Shown: piece after piece, positions 9,043 to 17,928 of the stretch
How positions within the stretch are numbered: position 1 is the stretch's first letter
How the letters are laid out: each line of letters begins with the position of its first letter
Origin: Sutcliffiella horikoshii
Lineage (GTDB): Bacteria > Bacillota > Bacilli > Bacillales > Bacillaceae_I
Direction: 5' to 3'
Assembly (NCBI RefSeq): GCF_002157855.1
Contig: NZ_CP020880.1
Span: 3,348,001-3,412,000 of the forward strand
Length of the DNA stretch: 64,000 nucleotides
Translations under genes and position numbers: made by a program
Notes under the pieces: model-generated
What the model saw: only the letters and a program-made list of their open reading frames with translations
Database searches by the model: none
What the model was told of the DNA's origin: nothing

Positions 9043-11193
9043 TTAATATTGTGCCAATACAACTGTGCTGATAGGCGGGACTTGTATTTCATTGATTACT
9101 TTGCGGATTGGCGAATTGCCTGCTGTACTGCCTTCGACAAGGACATCCCACTCTCCTGACAATGGAAGCGAAACGTTTTCCGCATTCGTCCCGTTATGGA
9201 AAATAATAAGGATATGGTTGTACTTTCCATACTGTTTCACGTCACTGAGATGATACATGAGCATATTTCCTTTTTCAAAAGGAAAACGCACATGTTTTTT
9301 TATTTCCGCGGCTGTCGATAAGCGTAAAGCTTTATGTGCTTTTCGAAGGGAGATTAGACCACTGACAAAGTCCACACTTTCTGCGTAACGCTCTTTTCTT
9401 TCCCAATCTAAGTTATTGACCGAATCTGGAGATCTATAACTGTTTTCCTCCCCGCCTTTTGTCCGGAAAAACTCTTGCCCTGCATGAAGAAACGGTACAC
9501 CTTGTGATAATAGAATGACGGAAGTGGCCAGGCGATGGCGCTTTATTCTCGTTACTTCTTCTTCATGACTATTGCAGACGGCCATTTTATCCCACATGGT
9601 GTGGTTGTCATGGGATTCAACATAGTTGATTGATTGCACGGGCTCCAGGAACAGTCCTTTATGATTCGGATCGATTTGTACACTACCTGCAAGAGTTTGT
9701 TTCAATAAAGTTGTCTTGTGAGTATTTCCAAGCGCAAATCCCCTGTCAAACAAGTTGAACGTACTGCCTTTTATGGAATCGCGAACCATATCATTAAAGA
9801 ATGAAATTCCCGGCATCTTCTTTGCATTCAGAATCATTGCTTTACGGTCAGCCGCTAAAGGGGTGTTCAGCTCCCACCCTTCTCCAAGGATTATGGCTCC
9901 TGGTTTGATGATGGATACAGCCTCTTTTACTGTATTCATGGTCTGAACATCTAATATACCCATCAAGTCAAATCGAAAGCCATCTACATCATATTCCTGC
10001 AACCAAAATTTAATGGAATCCAGGATAAACTTTCGAACCATTTTTCGTTCGGATGCAATGTCATTTCCTACTCCAGTACCGTTTGAAGGCATACCATGCT
10101 CATCATGGCGAAAGTAATAACCAGGCACTATTTTTTCAAAAGAGGAGTCTTCGCGAACATACACATGATTATAGACGACATCCATAATCACCCTCAGGTC
10201 TTTCTGGTGCAAAGTATTGATTAGGTTTTTAAGTTCCAAAATCCGCGAGTAGGGATCATTCGCATCCAGCGCATAACTTCCTTCAGGCACATTAAAAAGA
10301 AGAGGGTTATAGCCCCAATTATAGTCCTTGTCAGGTTCTGCCTCATCTACTCCGCCAAAATCATTTAATGGTAATAGCTCAACGTGAGTAACTCCGATAC
10401 TTTGGAGATAAGAAACGCCTGTAATGCCAATAACGGACTCTTCTACTTGATCTTCTGTAAAAGCGGCATATTTACCTTTATGTATCATTCCGCTTTTTGG
10501 GTGAGAGGAAAAGTCACGTACATGCAACTCATATATTATCGCATCTGTTGCATCCATAAAAGGAAGCATGGATACTTTTGGAATGTTTACTCGTTCTTTA
10601 TCTACAATCACTGCAGCCTCACTATTAATGTTAGAGGAAATTGCATATGGATCGACTGCTTCTCTCCATACAAGGTTTACGCAAACAAGGTAGGTATAAA
10701 GGAAACCTTCCAGATCTCCCTGCACTGTAATTCGCCATATCCCCTTCTCCTCAGGGATGAGGCTATAGAAGATGCCTTCCTTACTTTTGGGAGCCACCAG
10801 TTTTATTTTCACTGCAGATGCCGTCGGTGCCCAAAGGGTAAAGGTAGTTTCCCCTTTTTGATATTTCGCTCCAAGATCATCTTTTTCATAAAAGAACGCT
10901 TCATCAAATGCTTCCGTACGAATAACTGCCCCTATTTGCAAATCTGTTTTCCTGTCGTGTTCATCTATAATCATATATTTGGAACCGATGGAGATTGGCG
11001 TATTTGTTTTACATATATATTTAACCGTGTTCTGAAGCGTTTTTCTATCTATAATCTCAAGTGGGTAGGTAGATTCTTGGTTTGTAAGGGTAAAGAAAGC
11101 TGATTCTCCGTTATAATTTCCGCTAGGCAAAAGAATAGTGATTTTATCCATTTCATCTAAATAGGCGTCGAATTCTCTTTTGATGAAAATCAT
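9043..11193 (-). CDS. amyX: Type I pullulanase
   Basis: A 716-residue glycoside hydrolase family 13 enzyme that cleaves alpha-1,6 branches of glycogen, pullulan or branched dextrins. An N-terminal region precedes a CBM48-like module (GETTFTLWAPTASAVKIKL, near residues 112-130). The (beta/alpha)8 barrel carries all conserved regions: VVYNH, GFRFDLMG with the nucleophile Asp, GEGW with the acid/base Glu, and ESHDNHTMWD. There is no signal peptide, so it acts in the cytoplasm, probably on stored glycogen. Length and position beside ytmP match B. subtilis AmyX. Confidence 0.96.
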   Translation of the reverse strand: MIFIKREFDAYLDEMDKITILLPSGNYNGESAFFTLTNQESTYPLEIIDRKTLQNTVKYICKTNTPISIGSKYMIIDEHDRKTDLQIGAVIRTEAFDEAFFYEKDDLGAKYQKGETTFTLWAPTASAVKIKLVAPKSKEGIFYSLIPEEKGIWRITVQGDLEGFLYTYLVCVNLVWREAVDPYAISSNINSEAAVIVDKERVNIPKVSMLPFMDATDAIIYELHVRDFSSHPKSGMIHKGKYAAFTEDQVEESVIGITGVSYLQSIGVTHVELLPLNDFGGVDEAEPDKDYNWGYNPLLFNVPEGSYALDANDPYSRILELKNLINTLHQKDLRVIMDVVYNHVYVREDSSFEKIVPGYYFRHDEHGMPSNGTGVGNDIASERKMVRKFILDSIKFWLQEYDVDGFRFDLMGILDVQTMNTVKEAVSIIKPGAIILGEGWELNTPLAADRKAMILNAKKMPGISFFNDMVRDSIKGSTFNLFDRGFALGNTHKTTLLKQTLAGSVQIDPNHKGLFLEPVQSINYVESHDNHTMWDKMAVCNSHEEEVTRIKRHRLATSVILLSQGVPFLHAGQEFFRTKGGEENSYRSPDSVNNLDWERKERYAESVDFVSGLISLRKAHKALRLSTAAEIKKHVRFPFEKGNMLMYHLSDVKQYGKYNHILIIFHNGTNAENVSLPLSGEWDVLVEGSTAGNSPIRKVINEIQVPPISTVVLAQY

Positions 11194-11298
11194 GCATTTC
11201 CCTCCCTTTCTTCTAAAGTTTGCTTCTTCTAGAACTGACCATTTTCTATCCTATTCAAACAAAGTCGTAAGCTTGACATCTATTCATATAATTCTCCA

Positions 11299-12243
11299 TT
11301 ATTGCCATTCCGGTCTGTCTATATAAGTGGACTGACAATGAGAAAGCAAAGCTCCAGCTGCTTTTAGCTGCGTATGTTTTAAAGGGAGTTTGTTCGCCCG
11401 CATTTTTTCAAACCATTTTTCATACGTGCGTTTATCTACCACCTGTAGATCTGTCGGTCCATCCGTTATATCAATATATCCTTTTGGGTGTAACAAAATT
11501 TTGGTAACAGGCAGGCTTACATCATACAAAGGAAGGATATTTTTGATAATCGATCCCATCCTGTTCAAACTGATCGTGGGATTTACTATTTTTCTTTCCT
11601 TTTCCTTCTCACGGATGGACCAGAAGCGCTCATTGTTTCCTAGAACCACACTCTCTTCTTGCTCCTCCATATAAAAAAGCGCAATGATTTCGTTTGGAGT
11701 AACTAGAATAATTTCGAGTTCCACTGGCGCCTGCTTTACTAGAAAGATAGGTTTATACATAACAAAAAACGTATCTGGAAACCTCTGCAAAAAGTACTTT
11801 AGTAAGTTTTCACGTTTATAATTTTTCTGCAGATAGGACATTTCCCGGATGGTCGAACTTGCCCATTTGAGCTGAAGCGGAAGAATCGAATCAAGAAATT
11901 GCTGCTTTCTTTCTTCAGGTGTCTTATTGCCTGTAATACTTGGAAGTTCCCACTCTTCATCGTGAATGGCATCAGTAGTAACGAGTTTTCCTGTAAACAG
12001 CTCTTCTTCTTGATCCTTTTTCTTGAAAGACTTCATGAGACTGATTAGCTTGCCTTCTTTTGAGGGAGTAGTATCTTCCAATTGAGCAATGTGGGAAGGA
12101 CTCTGTGTATCGACCGGGTTTCTCAACATCTCCTCATAAGTCTTCCATTGTTGCTTTTTCAATCTGATATATTGATTAGGATAGCGATATATATCGGCTT
12201 CATACCGTGTGATATAATCTTGTAATTTAATTAATTGTGCCAA
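11299..12243 (-). CDS. ytlQ: YtlQ-like uncharacterised protein
   Basis: A 314-residue soluble protein with the length and genomic position (between amyX and the RNA 2',3'-cyclic phosphodiesterase gene) of B. subtilis YtlQ. The N-terminus is helical (LIKLQDYITRYEADIYRYP). The middle has a region with ELEIILVTPNEIIALFYME and GNNERFWSIREKE that looks like a nuclease-related (NERD-like) fold, but I see no firm catalytic signature. It is the last gene of a tightly spaced group, 16 bases after lrgB. The function is unknown. Confidence 0.75.
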   Translation of the reverse strand: MAQLIKLQDYITRYEADIYRYPNQYIRLKKQQWKTYEEMLRNPVDTQSPSHIAQLEDTTPSKEGKLISLMKSFKKKDQEEELFTGKLVTTDAIHDEEWELPSITGNKTPEERKQQFLDSILPLQLKWASSTIREMSYLQKNYKRENLLKYFLQRFPDTFFVMYKPIFLVKQAPVELEIILVTPNEIIALFYMEEQEESVVLGNNERFWSIREKEKERKIVNPTISLNRMGSIIKNILPLYDVSLPVTKILLHPKGYIDITDGPTDLQVVDKRTYEKWFEKMRANKLPLKHTQLKAAGALLSHCQSTYIDRPEWQ

Positions 12244-12259
12244 TGGCGGTCACTCTTTT

Positions 12260-12949
12260 CTATAATAAATAATGAATAGCAACAGGCAGTATCAGGGCGT
12301 AAAGTAATGCAGAAAGTGTCATGCTGATGGAACTAAAAGCCGCTTCTTCTTCCCCATATTCCATCGCTTTAGCAGTTCCAATTCCATGTGCAGCACAACC
12401 AAGGCCCACTCCAATGCCTAAGTAATGGGTTATTCCAAGAAGTCTCATTAAGCCCGGGCCGAAAAGTGCACCAATGATACCGCTCAGGATAACAAGTGCT
12501 GCTGCTAAGCTTGGTAATCCACCGGTAAGATCAGCGATTTCCATGGCAATTGGGGAAGTCACGGACTTTGGAAGGAACGAAGAGGCATACATAGAAGATA
12601 AATTTGCCACCTTTACATAAATAAACCCAGTAACCATGCCGACAACTATTCCAGAAAATAATCCTGCAATTAACGGAATTCGATAGCGTAATATTTTAGT
12701 ACGTTGATGGTAAAGTGGGTAAGCAAGCGCTACTACCGCAGGGCCGAGCAGTTCTTGGATCCACCAACCTCCCAGCATATATGTATCATAAGATAGATCA
12801 GTCAAAAGTAATCCGACAATGATTAATAGAGTTGTAGTGGCAACAGGATTGAGTAACGGCATACGAAATCGATTATAAACATGCCTCATTGCGAGAAAAA
12901 CTAGATAGGTGATAAGGATGAATAAGATACCAAACCAACTATTCATCAT
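12260..12949 (-). CDS. LrgB/CidB family membrane protein
   Basis: A 229-residue integral membrane protein of the LrgB family with about seven hydrophobic segments and the family hallmarks LPKSVTSPIAMEIADLTGG and AHGIGTAKAMEYGEEEAAFS. Paired LrgA/LrgB proteins form two-component carriers; the B. subtilis PftA/PftB (YsbA/YsbB) pair imports pyruvate, while the staphylococcal relatives influence murein hydrolase activity. It overlaps lrgA by 11 bases, implying translational coupling. Pyruvate transport is a family inference. Confidence 0.9.
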   Translation of the reverse strand: MMNSWFGILFILITYLVFLAMRHVYNRFRMPLLNPVATTTLLIIVGLLLTDLSYDTYMLGGWWIQELLGPAVVALAYPLYHQRTKILRYRIPLIAGLFSGIVVGMVTGFIYVKVANLSSMYASSFLPKSVTSPIAMEIADLTGGLPSLAAALVILSGIIGALFGPGLMRLLGITHYLGIGVGLGCAAHGIGTAKAMEYGEEEAAFSSISMTLSALLYALILPVAIHYLL

Positions 12950-13334
12950 CCATCACTCCCGTTGCCTCTGCCTTATTATCGACAGATGCTGCCGTTTTTT
13001 GAGCAACTAACCCCGAACTTACCAAGACCATAATGGTCCCTACTAAAAGAGCAAGCAACATGATTAACCCCTCTGTCTTAGAAAGAAACCTAAAATGATT
13101 CATGACTCCTACTGTGGCAGGGACAAAAAACAAAGGGAGATAGAAAAGCAACAAGTTCGCCCCACCATGCAAATATCTCTCCTTCACCAGTCCTGTCAAA
13201 AGTAAGACAAGCAACAAAACCATTCCGATAATACTACCAGGAACCGGAATCTCAAGCGTACTTTGTAGAACTACACCGATTTTATAAAAAAAATAAAAAA
13301 CTGCCACTTGAATTAATAGTTTCATTCCCCTCAT
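12939..13334 (-). CDS. LrgA/CidA family membrane protein
   Basis: A 131-residue holin-like protein with four predicted transmembrane segments. It has the typical LEIPVPGSIIGMVLLLVLLL and LFFVPATVGVMNH stretches and an acidic soluble tail ending ATGVMDDE. It is the partner of the overlapping LrgB gene. The start at 13334 has AGGAT about 8 bases upstream; the next ATG, three codons later, would have its GAGGGGA too close. It lies 16 bases after thpR, so thpR-lrgA-lrgB-ytlQ is probably one transcript. Confidence 0.88.
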   Translation of the reverse strand: MRGMKLLIQVAVFYFFYKIGVVLQSTLEIPVPGSIIGMVLLLVLLLTGLVKERYLHGGANLLLFYLPLFFVPATVGVMNHFRFLSKTEGLIMLLALLVGTIMVLVSSGLVAQKTAASVDNKAEATGVMDDE

Positions 13335-13349
13335 TTTCTAATCCTACTC

Positions 13350-13907
13350 CTATACTAATGAAAAAATTTCCTTTTCTTCATATTTTGGCAATCTGTTTAG
13401 ATGTGTTTCATATAAAATGATATTGTTCACGGCAAACGTCTCTATTTGGGAACTGTGTACAGGAAGCAGACTGTTGTCAATAGATCCTGGCCCCTTCCAC
13501 TTTCTTGCAATCGTTATATGAGGATGGAACGGACGTGAGTCGAGCTGGAGTCCAACCATTTCACAGGCATCATATACTGAATTTCGGAGCAGATTTAGTT
13601 CCATTGACTTTTCAATACCGTACCAAAAAATCCGTGGTGACTGGGGGTTCCCGAATGTGCCAAGTTCACTTAATGCGAGGGAAAATCGTTGATGATTTAA
13701 AGCTACTTTCGAAAGCAGAGATATCAACTTTTCCTTTTGACCTTCTTCCAAATCACCTAAAAATGCGAGCGTGATATGGAGGTCTTCTGGATGCACCCAT
13801 CTTGTAAAAGGAAAGTGGCTTTTTAATTTTTTCATATATAATTGAAACGCTTGCTTTAACGGTTGTGGAAGAGGTACCGCAACGAAATAATGAGTTTGTG
13901 TTGTCAT
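13350..13907 (-). CDS. thpR: RNA 2',3'-cyclic phosphodiesterase (2H family)
   Basis: A 185-residue 2H phosphoesterase (LigT/ThpR, YtlP in B. subtilis). Both catalytic HxT motifs are present: DLHITLAFLGDL near residue 43 and HPHITIARKW near 128. Members hydrolyse RNA 2',3'-cyclic phosphates and can ligate tRNA halves in vitro. The position next to ytlQ supports the assignment. It is the first gene of the thpR-lrgAB-ytlQ group. Confidence 0.93.
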   Translation of the reverse strand: MTTQTHYFVAVPLPQPLKQAFQLYMKKLKSHFPFTRWVHPEDLHITLAFLGDLEEGQKEKLISLLSKVALNHQRFSLALSELGTFGNPQSPRIFWYGIEKSMELNLLRNSVYDACEMVGLQLDSRPFHPHITIARKWKGPGSIDNSLLPVHSSQIETFAVNNIILYETHLNRLPKYEEKEIFSLV

Positions 13908-14090
13908 TTTCTCACCCTTCTTATTTTACCAGATATCTTTTATAGTCTTGAATATTATCTTAGCACCAAACAGACGATATAGTTAGTTTAATCTTAATCC
14001 CCTGATAAGCCATGTGCTTAGTCCGTTTTTATTATTTATGATACAATATGGATTATTAGTGTCATGTATAGAGAAAGGTTGTGCGTAATT

Positions 14091-15029
14091 GTGAAGGTTG
14101 TTACAAATATGGCTGATTTGATAGGTAATACGCCACTTGTAAAGTTGAATCGCATTGTGCCAAAAGGAGCGGCAACGGTTTATTTAAAATTGGAATTTCA
14201 AAACCCCAGCGGCAGCGTAAAAGATAGAGCTGCGTTTAATATGATTATCCAGGCCGAAAAGGATGGCCTAATCAAACCAGGAGCAACCATTATCGAACCA
14301 ACTAGCGGTAATACCGGTATTGGTTTAGCGATGAATGCCGCAGCAAGGGGATATAAGGCCATTTTGATCATGCCCGATACAATGTCAAAAGAGCGAATTA
14401 ATCTACTAAAAGCATACGGTGCAGAGGTAGTATTAACACCGGGTGATGAAAAAATGCCAGGTGCCATTAAAAAAGCACAGGAACTGGTAAAAGAAATTCC
14501 AAACAGCTTCATGCCGATGCAGTTTGAAAACCATGCCAATTCAGATGCTCACAGAAAGTCTACGGCACTCGAAATCATGGATGGAATGAAACAAATCGGC
14601 AAGCCATTATCGGCTTTTGTCGCAACTGCCGGTACTGGCGGAACCATTACCGGAACAGGAGAAGAGCTGAAAAAGCATTATGAAGGATTGACTGTCCATG
14701 TTGTGGAACCTGCAGGATCACCAGTTCTTTCCGGCGGGAAGCCTGGGAAACATAAGCTTGTCGGAACTAGCCCTGGATTCATTCCAGATATATTGAATCA
14801 GGAAGTATATGATGAGATTTTCAAGATTGAAGATGAGGATGCATATGATATTACTCGAAAGCTTGCTCGTCATGAAGGAATTCTGGTTGGTCCATCATCC
14901 GGTGCTGCTTGTTATTCTGCGATTGAAGTGGCGAAACGATTAACGCCTGATGATGTGGTGGTATGTATCGCATGCGATACGGGAGAGAGATATTTGTCTA
15001 CGGACCTTTTTGAATTTGGAAATGAATAA
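14091..15029 (+). CDS. Cysteine synthase family PLP enzyme (YtkP-like)
   Basis: A pyridoxal-phosphate enzyme of the O-acetylserine sulfhydrylase family. Motifs are the PLP lysine in NPSGSVKDRAA, the substrate loop PTSGNTGIGLA, the phosphate-binding GTGGTITGTG and a C-terminal GPSSGAACYSA. These fit conversion of O-acetylserine and sulfide to cysteine. Since ThpR and PepV genes flank it as in B. subtilis, it corresponds to the paralogue ytkP rather than the main cysK. I prefer the GTG at 14091, which gives MKVVTNMADLIGNTP, the usual family N-terminus; the ORF could open 27 bases earlier. Confidence 0.9.
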   Translation: MKVVTNMADLIGNTPLVKLNRIVPKGAATVYLKLEFQNPSGSVKDRAAFNMIIQAEKDGLIKPGATIIEPTSGNTGIGLAMNAAARGYKAILIMPDTMSKERINLLKAYGAEVVLTPGDEKMPGAIKKAQELVKEIPNSFMPMQFENHANSDAHRKSTALEIMDGMKQIGKPLSAFVATAGTGGTITGTGEELKKHYEGLTVHVVEPAGSPVLSGGKPGKHKLVGTSPGFIPDILNQEVYDEIFKIEDEDAYDITRKLARHEGILVGPSSGAACYSAIEVAKRLTPDDVVVCIACDTGERYLSTDLFEFGNE

Positions 15030-15031
15030 AC

Positions 15032-15073
15032 GAAAAGACCCTTGGCTGCATGGTGCAGATAAGGGTCTTTTTA
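15032..15073 (+). terminator. Terminator of the cysteine synthase gene
   Basis: AAAAGACCCTT / AAGGGTCTTTTT with a loop containing a small inner hairpin (CTGCA / TGCAG), directly after the stop codon. Confidence 0.9.
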
Positions 15074-15080
15074 ATTTAAG

Positions 15081-15207
15081 CCGTTCCTTTGCACTGCAGG
15101 CACTCGCTTTCCGCGGGGCGGTGCTTGAGCCTCCTCGCTGCGCTGTGGGGTCTCAAGTCTACCGCTACCTCCCGCCCGAGTCGAGTGCCTTCCGCTCCAA
15201 TCCACTC
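15081..15207 (-). repeat. GC-rich dispersed intergenic repeat, copy 2 (inverted)
   Basis: Read on the minus strand it aligns with copies 1 and 3: GGAAGGC near the left end, GGGCGGGAGG, GAGACCCC, CGAGGAGGCTC, ACCGCCC, GCGGAAAGCGAG and GCCT near the right end. Its outer stem reads GGCACTCG / CGAGTGCC instead of GGCGC / GCGCC, and its inner stem CTTGAG / CTCAAG instead of GTGAG / CTCAC, so base pairing is kept while sequence differs. It sits between two convergent genes, right after a terminator. Confidence 0.8.
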
Positions 15208-15219
15208 ATTCTAATAAAC

Positions 15220-16401
15220 TTATGAAGCTTTTGCGAGTTGTTTTTTGTCGGCTTGGTTGATCATCATGATGAACACTAGTCCACACATAGTTAAAACGCC
15301 GAAGAACAAATATACGTGTGCAACGGAATAATACTCTGCAATAAAGCCGCCAAAGAATGTACAGAACCAACTACCCAGCCCGTTACCGACGGCAGTGTAT
15401 AGAGAAACCGCCGTAGCACGTGCAGAGTTTGGGGCAATATCCCTCACAAACTGCAGTGCGGCAGGAATGAAAAGCCCGACAGAGAAACCTTGTGCAATCG
15501 TCGTCGCATACACCACATACAACGGGGGCTCAAAGAAATAAAGCACCCACCGTATCATCGCAATGGAAGCAGCACTAATCATGATCGCGTGAAGTCCGAA
15601 GCGTGCGATCCACTTGCCTGCCACCCTCATAAATGGCGCCTCACTACCGGCAGCGAGCAAGAAGGCAATCCCGACACCCGTAACAGTCCCCCCAATATCT
15701 GTTATGAACAGGCCAAAGTAAAAATTATTGGCGAAGACAGGACCGAATATTAGAAACGTTGTCACAAGGAACATTACAAACTTAGGCAACTTCATGAGCG
15801 TTCCAATGCCATCACGGACATTCACACTAATTGTCTGACTTTCTTTCGGTAGAAAAATCGACACCACCGTGCCCAGCAATAAAGCTATCGCAAAGGTGAA
15901 GAAGATTACTTTTAAGGAAAAGAAATCAGAAAGCCATCCTGCAACAAGCACGGCCACCGCAAAACCTATTGCCCCCCATAATCTGATGGAACCATAGTTT
16001 CCTTTGGTCCTTTGGACATAATTAAGGGTAATGCTGTCTGAAATGGGAACAAGGGCACTTTGTGTAACAGCCAACAAAAATGCAACGGCAAGCAATGCTC
16101 CATAGCTCTCCATAAATGAAAAGGCAATCCCTGTAACCGCTGTGAGAAACAGTGTCCAGCGCAGGATTTGTTTTGGTTTTTGGGTATAGTCGCTAAAAAC
16201 ACCCCACAACGGCTGGACGAATATCATCACTACAGGACTAATCGACATGATCATCCCGATTTGTGATCCACTCAATCCGACATCTTCTTTCAAATATACT
16301 GTCAGCAACGGGAATAACGCCCCAAAACTGAAAAAGGTTAAAAAGTAAAAACTGTAAAAATAGCGAGTAGTTTTGTCTTTCATAGAGGTAGTACTCATCA
16401 T
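15220..16401 (-). CDS. MFS transporter (MFS_1-like / nucleoside-H+ symporter-like)
   Basis: A 393-residue, 12-segment major facilitator. The N-terminal half has the pattern FFSFGALFPLLTVYLKEDVGLSG and the loop motif PLWGVFSDYTQKPK typical of the LacY/NupG-like MFS_1 branch. The C-terminal half has AATIAQGFSVGLFIPAALQFVRD-like sequence. The substrate is unknown; relatives in bacilli (such as YwbF) are also unassigned. It converges on the cysteine synthase gene across repeat copy 2 and lies downstream of pepV with its own terminator-separated promoter region. Confidence 0.85.
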   Translation of the reverse strand: MMSTTSMKDKTTRYFYSFYFLTFFSFGALFPLLTVYLKEDVGLSGSQIGMIMSISPVVMIFVQPLWGVFSDYTQKPKQILRWTLFLTAVTGIAFSFMESYGALLAVAFLLAVTQSALVPISDSITLNYVQRTKGNYGSIRLWGAIGFAVAVLVAGWLSDFFSLKVIFFTFAIALLLGTVVSIFLPKESQTISVNVRDGIGTLMKLPKFVMFLVTTFLIFGPVFANNFYFGLFITDIGGTVTGVGIAFLLAAGSEAPFMRVAGKWIARFGLHAIMISAASIAMIRWVLYFFEPPLYVVYATTIAQGFSVGLFIPAALQFVRDIAPNSARATAVSLYTAVGNGLGSWFCTFFGGFIAEYYSVAHVYLFFGVLTMCGLVFIMMINQADKKQLAKAS

Positions 16402-16437
16402 ATATCCTTCTTTCTTCTCGTCAAGTAAAGGAAAAAG

Positions 16438-16471
16438 TAAAAGGTTACCGCCCCTTGGGGAAGTAACCTTT
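16438..16471 (-). terminator. Terminator of pepV
   Basis: Minus-strand AAAGGTTAC / GTAACCTTTT with inner CCCC / GGGG pairing, followed by a T-rich stretch. Confidence 0.82.
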
Positions 16472-16505
16472 ACATTCTACCACATTTAGATTTCGGATAA
16501 ATATG

Positions 16506-17921
16506 TTATTTCGCTAATTCATAGATAGCTTGTGCATAGATGGCAGTCGCCTTGATGAGATCCTCAATGAAAATATGCTCATCTTTCTGATGCGCTACAT
16601 CCTCCCTGCCAGGGAAAAGCGGACCAAAGGCCACCCCTGCTTCAAGCGATCTTGCATATGTTCCCCCACCGATAGACAATAACTCCGCTTTTTCTCCGGT
16701 TTGTTCTTTATAAACCTTTTGAAGAGTCTGGATAAGCTCATGATCCTGTGGAACATGATGTGCAGGTGAGACATTGAATTTATTCACATCAAATCCATAG
16801 GCCTCCGCCTCTTTACGCAACTGCACTTCCACTTCCTTTGTATCGCATGTTACCGGAAAACGGATGTTTACCCCTAGAGCTCCGACAGCTGTTTCGCGAT
16901 CATAACGGAAAACACCTGTATTGATGGTGAGATCATCCGTAATCTCATCGTGGAAATTGATGTTAAGCTTCTTCCCACGAGAATCAAATGCAAGCTTTTC
17001 ACTAATAAAGCTGACATAGGATGCTCCTCTTGCATCTAGCTCTACAGAATGGAGGAAGTTTGCCAAATGGTATCCTGCATTCGTACCATTATCCGGCTCC
17101 ATCGCGTGAGCGGACACACCTTTGATGTTAAGGAACAAAGCATTTCCTTCCTTCGTATACCCACCCTCTATTCCTTTTTCTGAAATGTATTCATTAAAAG
17201 CATGAGTGATTGCATCCATATCTTCCGTCACTTCAAGCGATGCTTTAGCATGATCGGGCACCATATTTAACCGGCGACCTGAATCAAACGTTAACAAGCT
17301 GTTTTGTCCTGTTGCCGTTTCACCGTTGAAATCAAGACGGAGTTGGATATCCCCTATTCCTTTTTCGGCATAGATGATTGGGAAGTCCGCGTCAGGCGCA
17401 AACCCCATTGTAGGCATTTCTTCGTGTTTAAAATAATGGTCCACACACTGCCAGCTGCTTTCCTCATCTGTACCAATGATGATGCGTACACGTTTAGATA
17501 GAGGCAAATCTAGCTCTTTTACAATTTTTAGAGCATAATAAGCCGCCATTGTAGGGCCTTTGTCATCCATTGCACCGCGTGCGAAAATTTTGCCGTCACG
17601 AATGCTGGCACTGAACGGCTCATCTGTCCAGCCGTCCCCCTCTGGCACTACATCAACATGACATAGGATGCCGACAAGTTCTTCTCCTTGTCCATGTTCG
17701 ATATGGCCGGCATAATGGTCGACATTTTTTGTAGCAAAGCCGTCTGCTTCCCCTTTATGTAATAAATATTGGAGTGCCTCTTCAATTCCTTTTCCAAAAG
17801 GAGCTTTTGTGCTTGCTTCCTCTTCATTCAACACACTATTGATTTGTAAAAATTCCTGTGTATCTTTTATTAAGGAATCTTTTCTTTTCTCTACTTCTTC
17901 TAACCAATTGAAATTTCCCAT
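16506..17921 (-). CDS. pepV: Dipeptidase PepV (M20 family)
   Basis: A 471-residue zinc dipeptidase of the M20 family that releases amino acids from unbranched dipeptides in the cytoplasm. The first metal motif CHVDVVPEGDGW is near residue 87, ARGAMDDKGPTMA near 115, the catalytic EE in GTDEESSWQC near 150, and the lid-domain HAMEPDNGTNAG near 270. The C-terminal GGGTYARSLE and FGPLFPG complete the site. Length fits the family. It is 8 bases downstream of ythQ, suggesting cotranscription, and corresponds to B. subtilis ytjP. Confidence 0.95.
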   Translation of the reverse strand: MGNFNWLEEVEKRKDSLIKDTQEFLQINSVLNEEEASTKAPFGKGIEEALQYLLHKGEADGFATKNVDHYAGHIEHGQGEELVGILCHVDVVPEGDGWTDEPFSASIRDGKIFARGAMDDKGPTMAAYYALKIVKELDLPLSKRVRIIIGTDEESSWQCVDHYFKHEEMPTMGFAPDADFPIIYAEKGIGDIQLRLDFNGETATGQNSLLTFDSGRRLNMVPDHAKASLEVTEDMDAITHAFNEYISEKGIEGGYTKEGNALFLNIKGVSAHAMEPDNGTNAGYHLANFLHSVELDARGASYVSFISEKLAFDSRGKKLNINFHDEITDDLTINTGVFRYDRETAVGALGVNIRFPVTCDTKEVEVQLRKEAEAYGFDVNKFNVSPAHHVPQDHELIQTLQKVYKEQTGEKAELLSIGGGTYARSLEAGVAFGPLFPGREDVAHQKDEHIFIEDLIKATAIYAQAIYELAK

Positions 17922-17928
17922 TTAATCA

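Noticed and set aside
10384-11103. 239-codon plus-strand reading
   Set aside because: Entirely antisense to the well-supported amyX gene, Cys/aromatic-rich composition and no ribosome binding site.
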